The notes: a model not told the origin generated them from the sequence alone. Counted from the first letter of the stretch, positions 41,956 to 50,663 are shown. The stretch: 64,000 nucleotides of DNA from Nitrogeniibacter aestuarii (GCF_017309585.1 NZ_CP071321.1:2356001-2420000); one strand, 5' to 3'. Translations and numbers: made by a program.

Positions 41956-42297
41956 ATTGGCGGAACCGCTTCCGTGGGGCAGCGTTCGGCTAGGAGCGGT
42001 CTACGACTGTCGTCCAAGCTACGGCAACTTTGAAACTGGAACTGACATTTGCTTGACGCCCGAGAGAACACCCTCTAACCATAAAAAAATGACAATGCGT
42101 ATTCTAAAATTGCTAATCGAGTTGCGATGATCATAGTAACGAGAGCAGGTTTCTCCATTTCGTCACAAACCATATTAAATTGAATGAAGGGGTCCATTCT
42201 TAGTCACCGTGACAGGAGCTTTTGGGAGCTAGGTTGGTTAAACAGCAGTGTAGTATATTTCAATTTTGTAAATTATATCAATCTTGATGTTGTCAAC

Positions 42298-42756
42298 ATG
42301 GCGCTAACTTATCTGTCTAGAGTTTTTTTGTTCAAGATAACTTTCACCATTTTCTTCTGGTGCACGCCCTTAATTCTTTTCCCGCCATCACTTCTAACTT
42401 CGATAGGCTTACCGCAACAACCGACTTACATGTTCATCCGTTTGCTTGGTTTGGCATATGTTGCCCTATGCGTCGGATATATCGTTGGCCTTCAATCCGC
42501 ACTATCTGGCCAGCGTGCCATTGGTGCCATATGGTCCGGAATTGTGAGTAATGGTGGCGCATGTCTCCTATTGGCGTTTTATGGGATTAGCGGCGCGTGG
42601 AATGATTGGGAAGGCTTCGCTAAATATTATCTTTGGGCGTCTGGCGTGGCCACTGGATTAATTACAGTCGGACTATTCCGATTTGGCGTCCGAGGCGCTC
42701 ACTTCGATTATTCAGTTTGTATCGATAAAAAAGATACCAGGGTTTTGAGGGACTAA
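42298..42756 (+). CDS. Small integral membrane protein of unknown function
   Basis: A 152-residue hydrophobic protein with about four helices, beginning LSRVFLFKITFTIFFW and including FIRLLGLAYVALCVGYIVGL and NGGACLLLAFYGISGAW. The frame is open 38 codons further upstream, but the N-terminus is more typical from the ATG at 42298. AT-rich relative to the core genome. It is followed after 16 bases by a second membrane-protein gene, now interrupted by an IS, so the two probably formed a unit. No function recognised. Confidence 0.6.
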   Translation: MALTYLSRVFLFKITFTIFFWCTPLILFPPSLLTSIGLPQQPTYMFIRLLGLAYVALCVGYIVGLQSALSGQRAIGAIWSGIVSNGGACLLLAFYGISGAWNDWEGFAKYYLWASGVATGLITVGLFRFGVRGAHFDYSVCIDKKDTRVLRD

Positions 42757-43028
42757 CATAAGGGCTGCCTATATGGAATCGACAAATTTTGAAGAGGAGA
42801 AATATTATGTATCTTATTACTCTCTTCGAATTGCAGTTGGTATTACAGGTTTGTTAATGCCAATTTTAGTAAGAATAGGTGCTTGGCGTTTTGAAGGAAT
42901 TACAGATCTAAGCACTATTAGCGCACACTACTACACGGGAATGCGTGAAGTGTTCGTTGGAACGTTAGTACTTTGCGGAGCGATGCTCGCGTGTTATAGA
43001 ACGCCTAGTGTCGTTGATCTATGGCTAG

Positions 43029-44353
43029 CAGGTTGATGCAAAACCAAGTGAACGCCCAGAGTTGGCGATTGTCATAGTAGTACTCCCGAAACCCTTGTCC
43101 TGACTACGATGCGCGGCCAACTCGATCCCCAGTCCTCGATGTTCCACTACTTCTCTGCCGAGTCGCGCGTACCTGCGGATCATCCGCTGCGAGCGGTCAA
43201 GCAATTGGCGGATCGGGCGCTTGACGCCATTTCCGGGGAATTGAACGCGCTGTACTCGAGCGTCGGTCGCCCGTCGATTCCGCCGGAACGTTTGCTCAAG
43301 GGACAGTTGCTCATTGCGCTGTATTCGATTCGCTCCGACCGTCAGTTTTGCGAGCAGCTCGATTACAACATCCTGTTCCGCTGGTTTCTCGACATGAACC
43401 TTGAGAGCGCCAGCCTGGATCAATCCAATTTCAGCCGTTTGCGCGAGCGCCTGGTCGTCACCGACATCGCGCGCCGATTCTTCGATGAAGTCGTCTGCCT
43501 TGCGCGCCGTGAGCGCCTGTTGTCTTCCGATCATTTCACCGTTGATGGCACGCTGATCGATGCGTGGGCCTCGTTCAAGAGTTTCAAGCGCAAGGACGGC
43601 GAGCCGCCCAAGGATGGCGGCGACGGCACGGGCATGGTCGATTTCAAGGGCGAGAAGCGCTCGAACGCGACGCACCAGAGCACGACCGATCCAGAGTCCC
43701 GGCTCATGCGCAAAGGCAACGGACAGCCGGCCAAGCTCAGCTACGGCGGCCATGTGCTCATGGAGAACCGCAACGGCTTGTGCGTGGACATTCTGGTGAC
43801 CGAATCGACGCAAGCGGAGCACCGTGCAGCCAGTCAAATGCTCACTCGCGCCCGGCGTCGCCGGATTCACCCCAAGAGCCTAGCGGCGGACAAGGGCTAT
43901 CACGTGAAGGACTTCGTTTCGCAGTTGCGCGAGCATGAAATTCGACCGCACATTGCGCGAATCGAGAATCGAAAAACACCAGGGCTCGACGGCCGAACGA
44001 CGCGAACCGAGGGCTACAGAAGTAGCCAGAAGAAGCGCAAAAGGGTCGAAGAGATATTTGGCTGGCTCAAGACGATCGGTGGAATGAGAAAGAGCCGCTT
44101 CGTCGGACGGGCGAAAACCCAGATGGCCGCGTTCATATCGGGCGCGGCATATAACCTGCTCAGAATTGCCAAATTGAGCCATTCGGGGGTACCGGCATGA
44201 AGCGGGCGCCGAACATGGGTGCTGAACCGCATGTCGCCCTTCGCTTCGGCAAATCGAAGCGAATTGAAATTCCGAATCTTTCGACCAAGTCGCCATGAAA
44301 TCCAAATCCGACCTCAGTGCTGGCGCAGCATCTGGCGCTTTTGCATCACCTTG
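43029..44353 (+). mobile_element. Complete IS5-family insertion sequence, 1325 bp
   Basis: Ends are imperfect inverted repeats: CAGGTTGATGCAAAA on the left and, read inward from the right, CAAGGTGATGCAAAA (13 of 15 match). It is flanked by 4-bp direct duplications CTAG (43025-43028 and 44354-44357), the typical IS5-type target. One transposase gene inside. The intact ends, target duplication and transposase suggest a recent insertion. Confidence 0.92.
43109..44200 (+). CDS. IS5-family transposase
   Basis: A 363-residue DDE transposase. The catalytic acids appear in VDGTLIDAWASFKSF, SLAADKGYHVKDF and KRVEEIFGWLKTIGG. The N-terminal DUF772-type helical part includes PPERLLKGQLLIALYSIRSDR. The gene fills most of the element and appears intact. 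Confidence 0.95.
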   Translation: MRGQLDPQSSMFHYFSAESRVPADHPLRAVKQLADRALDAISGELNALYSSVGRPSIPPERLLKGQLLIALYSIRSDRQFCEQLDYNILFRWFLDMNLESASLDQSNFSRLRERLVVTDIARRFFDEVVCLARRERLLSSDHFTVDGTLIDAWASFKSFKRKDGEPPKDGGDGTGMVDFKGEKRSNATHQSTTDPESRLMRKGNGQPAKLSYGGHVLMENRNGLCVDILVTESTQAEHRAASQMLTRARRRRIHPKSLAADKGYHVKDFVSQLREHEIRPHIARIENRKTPGLDGRTTRTEGYRSSQKKRKRVEEIFGWLKTIGGMRKSRFVGRAKTQMAAFISGAAYNLLRIAKLSHSGVPA

Positions 44354-44811
44354 CTAGGCGTCATAGCAGGTCTGTCAGCAATCGGCATCGCAATATTTCC
44401 CATGGACCCTACGTTTGGGAGAATAGTCACAGAATCAATCCCGGCCTTAAAAAACGGCGAATGCTTACGTGATGGAACGTGCTATTTTCCTCACGGAATC
44501 CTTGGCCTTCACCTTTATTTTGTTGCCACGTTTTTCACGGTCGTTTTTGTTTTGATGTGGTTTCGCTTTTCGGCATTCACTCCGACAAACCCAACGCCAC
44601 AAAAGCGGATTCGAAATAAGGTTTATAGAATTTGTGCGATTGTCATGGCCGCTTCTGGCGTAGCGATGTGGTGGTTTTCAAAAATCAAACTTGCGCAAGG
44701 AATGTTCTGGTCAGAATCGCTCGCGGTTATGGCATTTGCGGGCGCATGGCTTGTCAAAGGTCAGCTATTTCTTCGCGACCGCCGAAAACTATCGACTCTT
44801 TCGAACTGAAA

Positions 44812-44942
44812 TTAATCGCCCCAGGTATCTCGGAGGCTGTTTTGTTTGAGTCAGACCCTTTGTGCTTGCTCACCCAGTGACTGGTCGTATCATGCCTCAT
44901 CCTCTCAAGAGTTGGAGCCTCTGCGATACCTGGGGTGATTAA
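44812..44942. mobile_element. MITE-like 131-bp element with long terminal inverted repeats
   Basis: The left end TTAATCGCCCCAGGTATC, continuing with CGGAGGCT, is mirrored on the opposite strand by the right end (AGCCTCTGCGATACC, then TGGGGTGATTAA). About 24 of 27 positions pair. The 77-bp centre has no open frame of note. Size and structure fit a non-autonomous miniature element or a mobile palindromic repeat. No matching transposase ends were seen in the window, so its mobiliser is unknown. Confidence 0.65.
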
Positions 44943-45073
44943 GTATTGAATCTATATTTTTAAAATTTCCGCATATAGAAATAGTACAGTCAGGCGACAA
45001 ACCAGTTCGGCGTTTCATGGCGAGCTTATGTCTGACAGGTGCGTTTCCCCATTACCTTTGTAACTTCTAACGG

Positions 45074-46807
45074 TCACATCCATCCTGGCAAGGTTCGGCC
45101 CGGCTTGGTGTAATACGCCGTAACGCGCTGCATGTTCTGCCGCTTTGAGTTCTGGGCGAGCCCGTAGAATTGCAGCACGTTGCTGCCGAGGATTTTCCGG
45201 GCAGCGAAGCCACTTGTGTCGTAATTTTGAATGACATTGGCGACGCCTTCGGGATAAGCTTCCCAGCCCGGAACTTGGCTGAGCATGAGCCAATCGGTGC
45301 CGAACATTGTCCGGTCGGCTACGGTTTCTTGCCCGACCGGTAGCAGCAGGTTTTCTCGCAGGCGGTCGCGAGCGACTTGAGATTCCAAAAGTTCATCCCA
45401 GTACCCAAGGTCAGCGTAAAGGGTAAGCTTCTCTGCTGAGTTCATAAGATATACAAAGTCTGCCGTCCAGTCACCGTCGTCGCGAGCGTGTGCACCACCG
45501 AAGTGTCCAGCATTTACGTACAACGACTTTAAACCGGGATAGCTGTCCAGGAGTTCCCAGCCCTTCACTCCGGCAAGCTTGTCGTGCGAGGAGTCCCGAC
45601 CGTTTGAGGCGTTGGCGTGGGCCATTACCGGAACATCCAGTTCTTCGCACTTAGTGAAGAACTGGATAAGTTTTTCATCGAGCGCCCTTGGATGTGGGCG
45701 CGGATCACTTGACCCGTTGATGGGATTTCTTTCATTCCCAAAGGGATAGAAGCCCATCGGTGGGTATATCTTGACGCCAACACAACCGTGCTCTTTTACC
45801 GCCCACTCAACAGTCTTCAGGCTTGCGTCATTTTCTTGAATATCTACCCATGGATTGTAGGCCACCAGTGGCATCAAGAAACCGTTCGACAGCAATGCCA
45901 TCTGCTCGTGAATAAGCACTTGGTCTCGCATGGTCGAGGCCTTCGCCGGGGAATCGAGCCAATAGTTGAAGTCGACCATCGCGCCAAAGCAGCCTGAAAG
46001 CGGCAAACCTGGAGATCCTTCAGAGAACCGCTTGATATAGCTGCGCAGGTTGTGATGCCGCGGCGACAACATGAATCCAACGAATTGGAAAACATTCTGG
46101 ATGGATGCGAGGCTGGCTTCCTCGGTCACGAGCCCGAGTTTAAACATGGGACGGATTCGGCCCGACGGCGCATCGACACGAGCAGACCCTCGGCGCACGC
46201 TCTCCTGTACGAAGTCGCGACTGAATCCCGGCGGATCGAGGAGGATGGACTCGGGCCGAATGTCTCGCGTCTTCTGGACCGCATCGTTGACGATGGCGGG
46301 GATGCGTGTGTCGCGCCGCAGTATTTCTTCGAAAAGCGCATTGCCGACAGCGCGTTGATTCGCTTCGATAGCGGCATCTAGGCTAGCAGAGCGAGCCTTA
46401 AGCGCCATGGCCGAAGTCCCTTCTGCTGCGCCGCACAGGTCGTCAATCTCTCTTTTCGGGGACGGAGCGAAGGCCTTGCCAATGAACTCGGCGATGGGCG
46501 CGAGAGCAATCACCAGTTCGCGCAGCCGCGCGTCTTTAAGCGAGTGGGCGACCGACTTGGACAGGAATCCAGCAACAGGTACGTCAGCTGCGTTGAAGAA
46601 GTGGGAATGAGCGTCGAAGTACCTTTCACTCCTGGACCACGCATTCAGGGCTTCAGCACCAGACAAATATTGGCTTGTTCTGTCTGAACAAAGCCTTGGA
46701 ATCTCGGATGTTGGGGCAGTGCTGCACCCCGTGGCGGCAAGTGAAGCTATCGACGCACCTCCTAGCAATAGCTTACGACGCTTCGTGTCGATACCGGTCT
46801 CGTGCAT
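45074..46807 (-). CDS. Amidohydrolase-family lipoprotein
   Basis: A 577-residue probable metal-dependent hydrolase of the amidohydrolase_2 type. The start at 46807 gives a lipoprotein signal with lipobox LAATGC (Cys at about residue 28). Metal ligands visible: HSH in YFDAHSHFFNA, His in PVMAHANASNG, His in NAGHFGG and Asp in FGTDWLM; a carboxylated-lysine-like position may be GVKIYPPMGF. Substrate unknown. Base composition is lower in GC than the core genes, and it stands alone between an MITE-like element and an IS3-type element, so recent acquisition is likely. Confidence 0.8.
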   Translation of the reverse strand: MHETGIDTKRRKLLLGGASIASLAATGCSTAPTSEIPRLCSDRTSQYLSGAEALNAWSRSERYFDAHSHFFNAADVPVAGFLSKSVAHSLKDARLRELVIALAPIAEFIGKAFAPSPKREIDDLCGAAEGTSAMALKARSASLDAAIEANQRAVGNALFEEILRRDTRIPAIVNDAVQKTRDIRPESILLDPPGFSRDFVQESVRRGSARVDAPSGRIRPMFKLGLVTEEASLASIQNVFQFVGFMLSPRHHNLRSYIKRFSEGSPGLPLSGCFGAMVDFNYWLDSPAKASTMRDQVLIHEQMALLSNGFLMPLVAYNPWVDIQENDASLKTVEWAVKEHGCVGVKIYPPMGFYPFGNERNPINGSSDPRPHPRALDEKLIQFFTKCEELDVPVMAHANASNGRDSSHDKLAGVKGWELLDSYPGLKSLYVNAGHFGGAHARDDGDWTADFVYLMNSAEKLTLYADLGYWDELLESQVARDRLRENLLLPVGQETVADRTMFGTDWLMLSQVPGWEAYPEGVANVIQNYDTSGFAARKILGSNVLQFYGLAQNSKRQNMQRVTAYYTKPGRTLPGWM

Positions 46808-47062
46808 GACAGGTGCCCCCATCGGCAATTTATTCAGTAGACCTTGGCGAACGCTCGTTGCGCCCACCGTTCTGAAGCAACAGTAAGTATGGGGTTGCGA
46901 TGCCGAAATGCCAATGTCGAACTTCGTACGTTAATTTCGTGCCTGAAACGTAGCTGAGACAACAAACCGAGACTAAATCCAATCGGCTCTGCGCCGCAGG
47001 GGCTACGTCATGCCTTGGGCCAACAACAGGAGCAGTGCTCGGTGGATAACACGCACTCAACC

Positions 47063-47095
47063 CGAAGTTCCTAACCTACTGGTTTTATTGGGCTG
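47063..47095 (+). repeat. Imperfect direct repeat, right copy
   Basis: CGAAGTTCCTAACC followed by CTGG, TTTTATT and GCTGG blocks, resembling 41725-41756. It ends 3 bases before the left terminal repeat of the IS3-type element. Confidence 0.5.
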
Positions 47096-47098
47096 GAG

Positions 47099-48073
47099 TT
47101 CCCAGGATTCTGTGGACACCGAGCTACTTGCGGGTTGCTGCGGCTTCAAATTGTTCGGGGCTGACTCCCGATAAATGCTTGTGTCTTCGCGTTCGATTGT
47201 AGAAGCCATCAATGTATTCCGCGATATCTTCGGTCGCTTGCTGACGCGTGTTGTAAATGCGTTTCTTGATGCGCTCCTTCTTCAAGCTCGAGAAAAAGGA
47301 TTCGGCGACGGCATTGTCCCAGCAGTTGCCTCGCCGGCTCATACTGGGCCGTAGACCATTTGACCGACAGAAACGACGCCAGTCGTCGCTGCCGTATTGC
47401 GAGCCTTGGTCGGAGTGCACGATTGTGCCGTCTGGCTCGCGCTGACGCACGGCGATCATGAGAGCGTCCAAGACGAGCTCTCGATGGATGGATTGGCGAG
47501 TGGCCCACCCAATGACTTTGCGCGAGAACAGGTCCAGTACAACTGCCAAGTAGAGCCAGCCCTGCCAGGTCCGGATATACGTGATGTCGGTAACCCAGAC
47601 TCGGTTGGGCTGTGAGACGTCAAAATTGCGCTTGACGAGATTGGGGATCAGCTCAGCTGACTTGCCACCAGCAACGTAGCGACGGGTCCGGTAGCCGCCT
47701 TTCGCGTGCATCCCATTCTCTTTCATCAGCCGAGCAACACGATGCTTGCTGCACGTCTCGCCAGCCTCTCTAAGATCGAGAAAAACGCGTGGAGCACCGT
47801 ATACACCTTGGCTTGCATTGAACGATGCTCGGATCAGGCCGATCAAACGTCTGTCTTCGCGAGCCCGATCAGAGACCGGCTTGGTGAGCCACGCGTAGTA
47901 GCCGCTCGGCGCTACATTCAGCAAGCGGCACATCATTTGAACGCTGTACTCTTTCTCGTTGTTCTTGATGAACTCGTACTTTCGCCGAACGGCGCTTGTA
48001 TGTGGTTTGTTGGGCACTTGTTACCTCCGGCGTTTCGTTCGCCATCGTCACAGTGTCCACAGAATCCTGGGAA
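47099..48073 (-). mobile_element. IS3-type element lacking orfA, 975 bp
   Basis: Perfect 21-bp terminal inverted repeats (TTCCCAGGATTCTGTGGACA plus C on the left, the reverse complement at 48053-48073). Inside is one orfB-like transposase gene that begins only 36 bases from the right repeat, leaving no room for the usual orfA. No clear target duplication is seen. Confidence 0.8.
47124..48017 (-). CDS. IS3-family transposase OrfB-like protein
   Basis: A 297-residue retroviral-type integrase (rve). DDE residues lie in VWVTDITYI, VHSDQGSQYGS and AVAESFFSSLKKE. An N-terminal HTH_21-like segment (LIGLIRASFNASQGVYGAPRV) is present. It starts with GTG at 48017, preceded by GGAGG at 6 bases, so it can be translated alone. 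IS3 elements normally make OrfAB by frameshift with orfA; that partner is missing here. Confidence 0.93.
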   Translation of the reverse strand: MPNKPHTSAVRRKYEFIKNNEKEYSVQMMCRLLNVAPSGYYAWLTKPVSDRAREDRRLIGLIRASFNASQGVYGAPRVFLDLREAGETCSKHRVARLMKENGMHAKGGYRTRRYVAGGKSAELIPNLVKRNFDVSQPNRVWVTDITYIRTWQGWLYLAVVLDLFSRKVIGWATRQSIHRELVLDALMIAVRQREPDGTIVHSDQGSQYGSDDWRRFCRSNGLRPSMSRRGNCWDNAVAESFFSSLKKERIKKRIYNTRQQATEDIAEYIDGFYNRTRRHKHLSGVSPEQFEAAATRK

Positions 48074-48412
48074 TTCCAATTTCCGAATTCGAGGTTTGCA
48101 AACGATGACGATGGTCAGCGGATTTTAAAGAGGCCTGTAACTCCCAAGAGTATCGGTTTTTGCGCGTGGGAATGTTTGCACTTCATGTCGGCCGAACGTC
48201 CGGGGAGCGGCCCAGTGCCGCCTGTTTTCATCGCTCAGGACACCGGCCGCTCAGGCCGATTTCTAGACGCTCCCTTGCAAGCGTCCCGACCCGTCCTGCA
48301 AAGAGGGTCGCATCCGGGGGAGGGCGCGTTTGGGATTGTGTCCCCAGACGTGGCGTAAGAAGCGCAAGTCGTTAATTTCGGCAGGTCATCCGCTTCGGTT
48401 TGGAAGGAGCAC

Positions 48413-48676
48413 ATGTCAGGCAGCTACGGCGGGCAGACTGACATTTGGATTGTCTCCAAATTCGGCGACCGTCACGACGATTGCACGGCGTCGCTTTTAC
48501 TCGCGACTTACACAAGCAAATGGAGGGTTGCGCCAACGAGTGACGTGTTTGGCTCTCTAGGGCCTGCACATGTTTCAGTGCAAACGGAGCAACGTCAACG
48601 GCTCAGTGGTGGCACTAATAGTTTGACGTTTGTAAGCAGCTCAATTTTTTTGCTGACTAAATTCTACGGTTCTTAG
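48413..48676 (+). CDS. Doubtful 87-residue hypothetical protein
   Basis: An open frame with GGAAGGAG 3-4 bases before the ATG, which is close for a ribosome site. The sequence has no recognised motif, and the surroundings are degenerate. Could be spurious or a fragment. Confidence 0.25.
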   Translation: MSGSYGGQTDIWIVSKFGDRHDDCTASLLLATYTSKWRVAPTSDVFGSLGPAHVSVQTEQRQRLSGGTNSLTFVSSSIFLLTKFYGS

Positions 48677-48818
48677 CCGATGCACCGAAGTGGGGCAGAA
48701 ATCGTACGAGATTCTCCAAACCCGTCAATTTTTAGTACGGCGGACTTATTTTCAATTCCTCGAACCTGCATTCTTGTGTTTACATAATCTTAATTATCGC
48801 TGTTTTATATCACGATGG

Positions 48819-48841
48819 AAGGGACATCATTGATGTCCCTT
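48819..48841 (-). repeat. Hairpin downstream of ankyrin gene
   Basis: AAGGGACATC and GATGTCCCTT form a 10-bp perfect stem with a 3-base loop. It follows the ankyrin gene stop on the minus strand by 6 bases. No T-run follows, so termination efficiency is uncertain. Confidence 0.45.
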
Positions 48842-48846
48842 CTGGC

Positions 48847-49527
48847 TTACTTGATCTCGATGGTCAAAGGCTTGGGTTTGATGCCGCGTGCTTTGAGGTT
48901 AGCGTCAATCAGACCGGCCGCATCGGTGTTCGACTTTTCCAGGGCCCAACTGCGCGCGGTCCGGCCCTGATCGTTTTCGAGCGTAGCATCCGCGCCCTTC
49001 GACAACAGGTAGCGAACAACTTCGGTATGGCCGTTGCGTGCGGCCAGCATCAAGGCGGTGGCCTGGTTCGGTGCGCGCTGGTCGATGACCGCACCGCGAT
49101 CGATCGTCCGTTTGACGATCTCGAGATGACCGTTGAACGCCGCATAGATCATCGGCGTCCAGCCCGTGTTGCCGATGGGTGCACCGGCGTTGAGCAGCAT
49201 GTCGACGATTTCGGTGTGCCCTTGAAGTGCGGCCAGTGAAAGCGCTGAGTCACCGGCCGGATTCTGGTAAGCGACCTGAGCGCCCCTTTTGATCAGCAGA
49301 TCGACAATCTCGACGTTTCCTTCGCGTGACGCGAGGATGAGCAGTGAATTGCCGTTTTCATCGACGGTGTCCGGCAACAGCCCCTGGTCGAGCAACGACG
49401 ACAGTTCGCTGGTATTGCCCATGCGTGCGGCGTTGATGGAGTCGTCGTAGGCTGCGGCCAGTGCGTGGTTGCTCATGGCGAGCGCTACGGTGACGGCGAC
49501 GGCGACGGCACCGATCAGTGATTTCAT
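48847..49527 (-). CDS. Exported ankyrin-repeat protein
   Basis: A 226-residue protein with a signal peptide (AVAVAVTVALAMSNHALA, cleavage near residue 25) and about five ankyrin repeats, for example NGNSLLILASREGNVEIVDLLIKRGA and NQATALMLAARNGHTEVVRYLLSKGA. It is probably periplasmic and binds another protein. It lies 3 bases after tatD in the mltG-tmk-holB-pilZ-tatD cluster, so is likely co-transcribed. Confidence 0.88.
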   Translation of the reverse strand: MKSLIGAVAVAVTVALAMSNHALAAAYDDSINAARMGNTSELSSLLDQGLLPDTVDENGNSLLILASREGNVEIVDLLIKRGAQVAYQNPAGDSALSLAALQGHTEIVDMLLNAGAPIGNTGWTPMIYAAFNGHLEIVKRTIDRGAVIDQRAPNQATALMLAARNGHTEVVRYLLSKGADATLENDQGRTARSWALEKSNTDAAGLIDANLKARGIKPKPLTIEIK

Positions 49528-49530
49528 GAC

Positions 49531-50298
49531 TCAGAGTCCAATACGAAAAAGTGTCTTGAAGTTCTCGCTGGTGCGCTCGGCGACAGTCTCGACGTCGATC
49601 CCGCGCAATTCAGCAATATGTTCTGCGACATGTTTGACGAAGCCAGGTTCATTCGTCTTGCCACGGAACGGAACCGGTGCGAGATACGGCGAGTCGGTTT
49701 CGATCAGCATGCGGTCGAGCGGCACGTACCTGGCGACTTCCTTGAGCTCTTTCGCGTTCTTGAAGGTCACGATGCCTGAAAACGAAATGTAGAAGCCGAG
49801 GTCCATGGCGGCGCGGGCGACCTCTTGGCTTTCGGTAAAGCAGTGCATGACGCCACCGGGCACATCGGCGCCCTCTTCGCGCATCAGGCGCAAGGTGTCG
49901 TCGGACGCACTGCGCGTATGAATGACCAGCGGTTTGCACGTTTCCCGTGCCGCTCGAATGTGCACCCGAAACCGATCCCGCTGCCATTCCGGCGCATCCT
50001 TGTGCCAGTAGTAATCGAGGCCGGTTTCGCCAATGGCCACGATCTTCGGGTCATTGGCCAGTTCGACAAGACGTGCGACGTCCGGCTCGTCGACGTCCTC
50101 GTTGTCCGGATGGACGCCGACCGAGGCGTACAGATGCGCGTGCGCTTTGGCCAGTGCCAGCACGTTGGGAAACGTTTCAAGCTTGACGCTGATGCACAGC
50201 GCTGTATCCACTTGATTTTCTGCCATTTTTGCAAGGATCTCATCCTTGCGTTCGACAAGCTCGGGAAAATCGAGATGGCAGTGACTGTCAATGAACAT
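49531..50298 (-). CDS. TatD-family metal-dependent hydrolase
   Basis: A 255-residue TIM-barrel deoxyribonuclease-type enzyme (YcfH/TatD). Metal ligands appear in FIDSHCHLDF (residues 2-11), GETGLDYYW (near 93), VIHTRSASDD (near 127), MHCFTES (near 152) and IETDSPYLAP (near 201). These enzymes have 3'-5' exonuclease activity or act in quality control. Downstream of pilZ in the conserved cluster. Confidence 0.95.
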   Translation of the reverse strand: MFIDSHCHLDFPELVERKDEILAKMAENQVDTALCISVKLETFPNVLALAKAHAHLYASVGVHPDNEDVDEPDVARLVELANDPKIVAIGETGLDYYWHKDAPEWQRDRFRVHIRAARETCKPLVIHTRSASDDTLRLMREEGADVPGGVMHCFTESQEVARAAMDLGFYISFSGIVTFKNAKELKEVARYVPLDRMLIETDSPYLAPVPFRGKTNEPGFVKHVAEHIAELRGIDVETVAERTSENFKTLFRIGL

Positions 50299-50303
50299 GA
50301 AAT

Positions 50304-50663
50304 CTACAGGGTATGTGTTGGTCGATTTGAGCCCAGATGGCCCGCAAGAATGTTCTCGATACGGCCGCGCAGCACCTTGCTTGCGTCGTCGTCTGCGAAC
50401 TGGATGCCCACGCCCTGGGTCTTGCCGCCCTGGGCGCCGGCAGGCGTGACCCAGATGACTTTGCCGGCCACGGCGTGCTTGGTCGGGTCTTCCATGATCT
50501 GCAGGAGCATGAACACCTCATCGCCCAGCTTGTACTCACGCCCGGTCGGCACGAAGATGCCACCGTTGTTGATGAAGGGCATGTAGGCGGCGTAAAGGGC
50601 CGACTTCGAGTTGATGTTCAGCGACAGAACGCCTGGGCGGGCTGCGGCGGCGGGTTTGTTCAT
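50304..50663 (-). CDS. pilZ: PilZ-domain protein (type IV pilus assembly type)
   Basis: A 119-residue protein starting at the ATG with AAGG upstream. It resembles the PilZ protein encoded next to holB: GVLSLNINSKSALYAAYMPFINNGGIFVPTGREYKLGDEVFMLLQIME. Type IV pilus PilZ proteins usually lack the full RxxxR cyclic-di-GMP motif, which is also not evident here. Inferred role is pilus biogenesis. Confidence 0.88.
   Translation of the reverse strand: MNKPAAAARPGVLSLNINSKSALYAAYMPFINNGGIFVPTGREYKLGDEVFMLLQIMEDPTKHAVAGKVIWVTPAGAQGGKTQGVGIQFADDDASKVLRGRIENILAGHLGSNRPTHTL

Larger units (their letters stand above)
41562..42297. other. Intergenic, start of accessory island
   Basis: No convincing gene. 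Two short frames on the plus strand have no family resemblance or ribosome site. The stretch contains a direct-repeat copy at 41725-41756 and the terminator-like hairpin at 41928-41955. It becomes AT-rich after about 42050, unlike the flanking core genes. Confidence 0.5.
42773..44809 (+). pseudogene. Membrane-protein gene split by an IS5-family insertion
   Basis: The left part (42773-43028) encodes 85 residues with helices in YSLRIAVGITGLLMPILVRI and EVFVGTLVLCGAMLAC. It is interrupted by the element at 43029-44353. The right part (from 44354, after the CTAG duplication) continues in the same frame as GVIAGLSAIGIAIFP and LGLHLYFVATFFTVVFVLMW to a stop at 44809. Joining the parts with one CTAG gives an uninterrupted reading frame of about 235 residues with no lost codon. 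From memory it resembles an uncharacterised family of small membrane proteins with a conserved SAHYYTGMREVFVG-type motif. No function known. Confidence 0.85.
48074..48846. other. Gene-poor remnant region
   Basis: Contains several short plus-strand frames without recognisable homology. The best candidate (48413-48676) is listed separately. The last 120 bases are AT-rich and include the hairpin at 48819-48841. This looks like decayed sequence at the island's right boundary. Confidence 0.45.

Noticed and set aside
41797..42130. Short plus-strand frames in the island leader
   Set aside because: They overlap the terminator-like hairpin and have no ribosome site or homology-like pattern.
44812..44942. 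Integron attC site
   Set aside because: The ends do not carry the GTTRRRY/RYYYAAC cores, and no integron integrase is present.
47869..48060. 63-codon frame at the orfA position of the IS3-type element
   Set aside because: It is read out of frame from orfB and does not resemble an OrfA helix-turn-helix protein.
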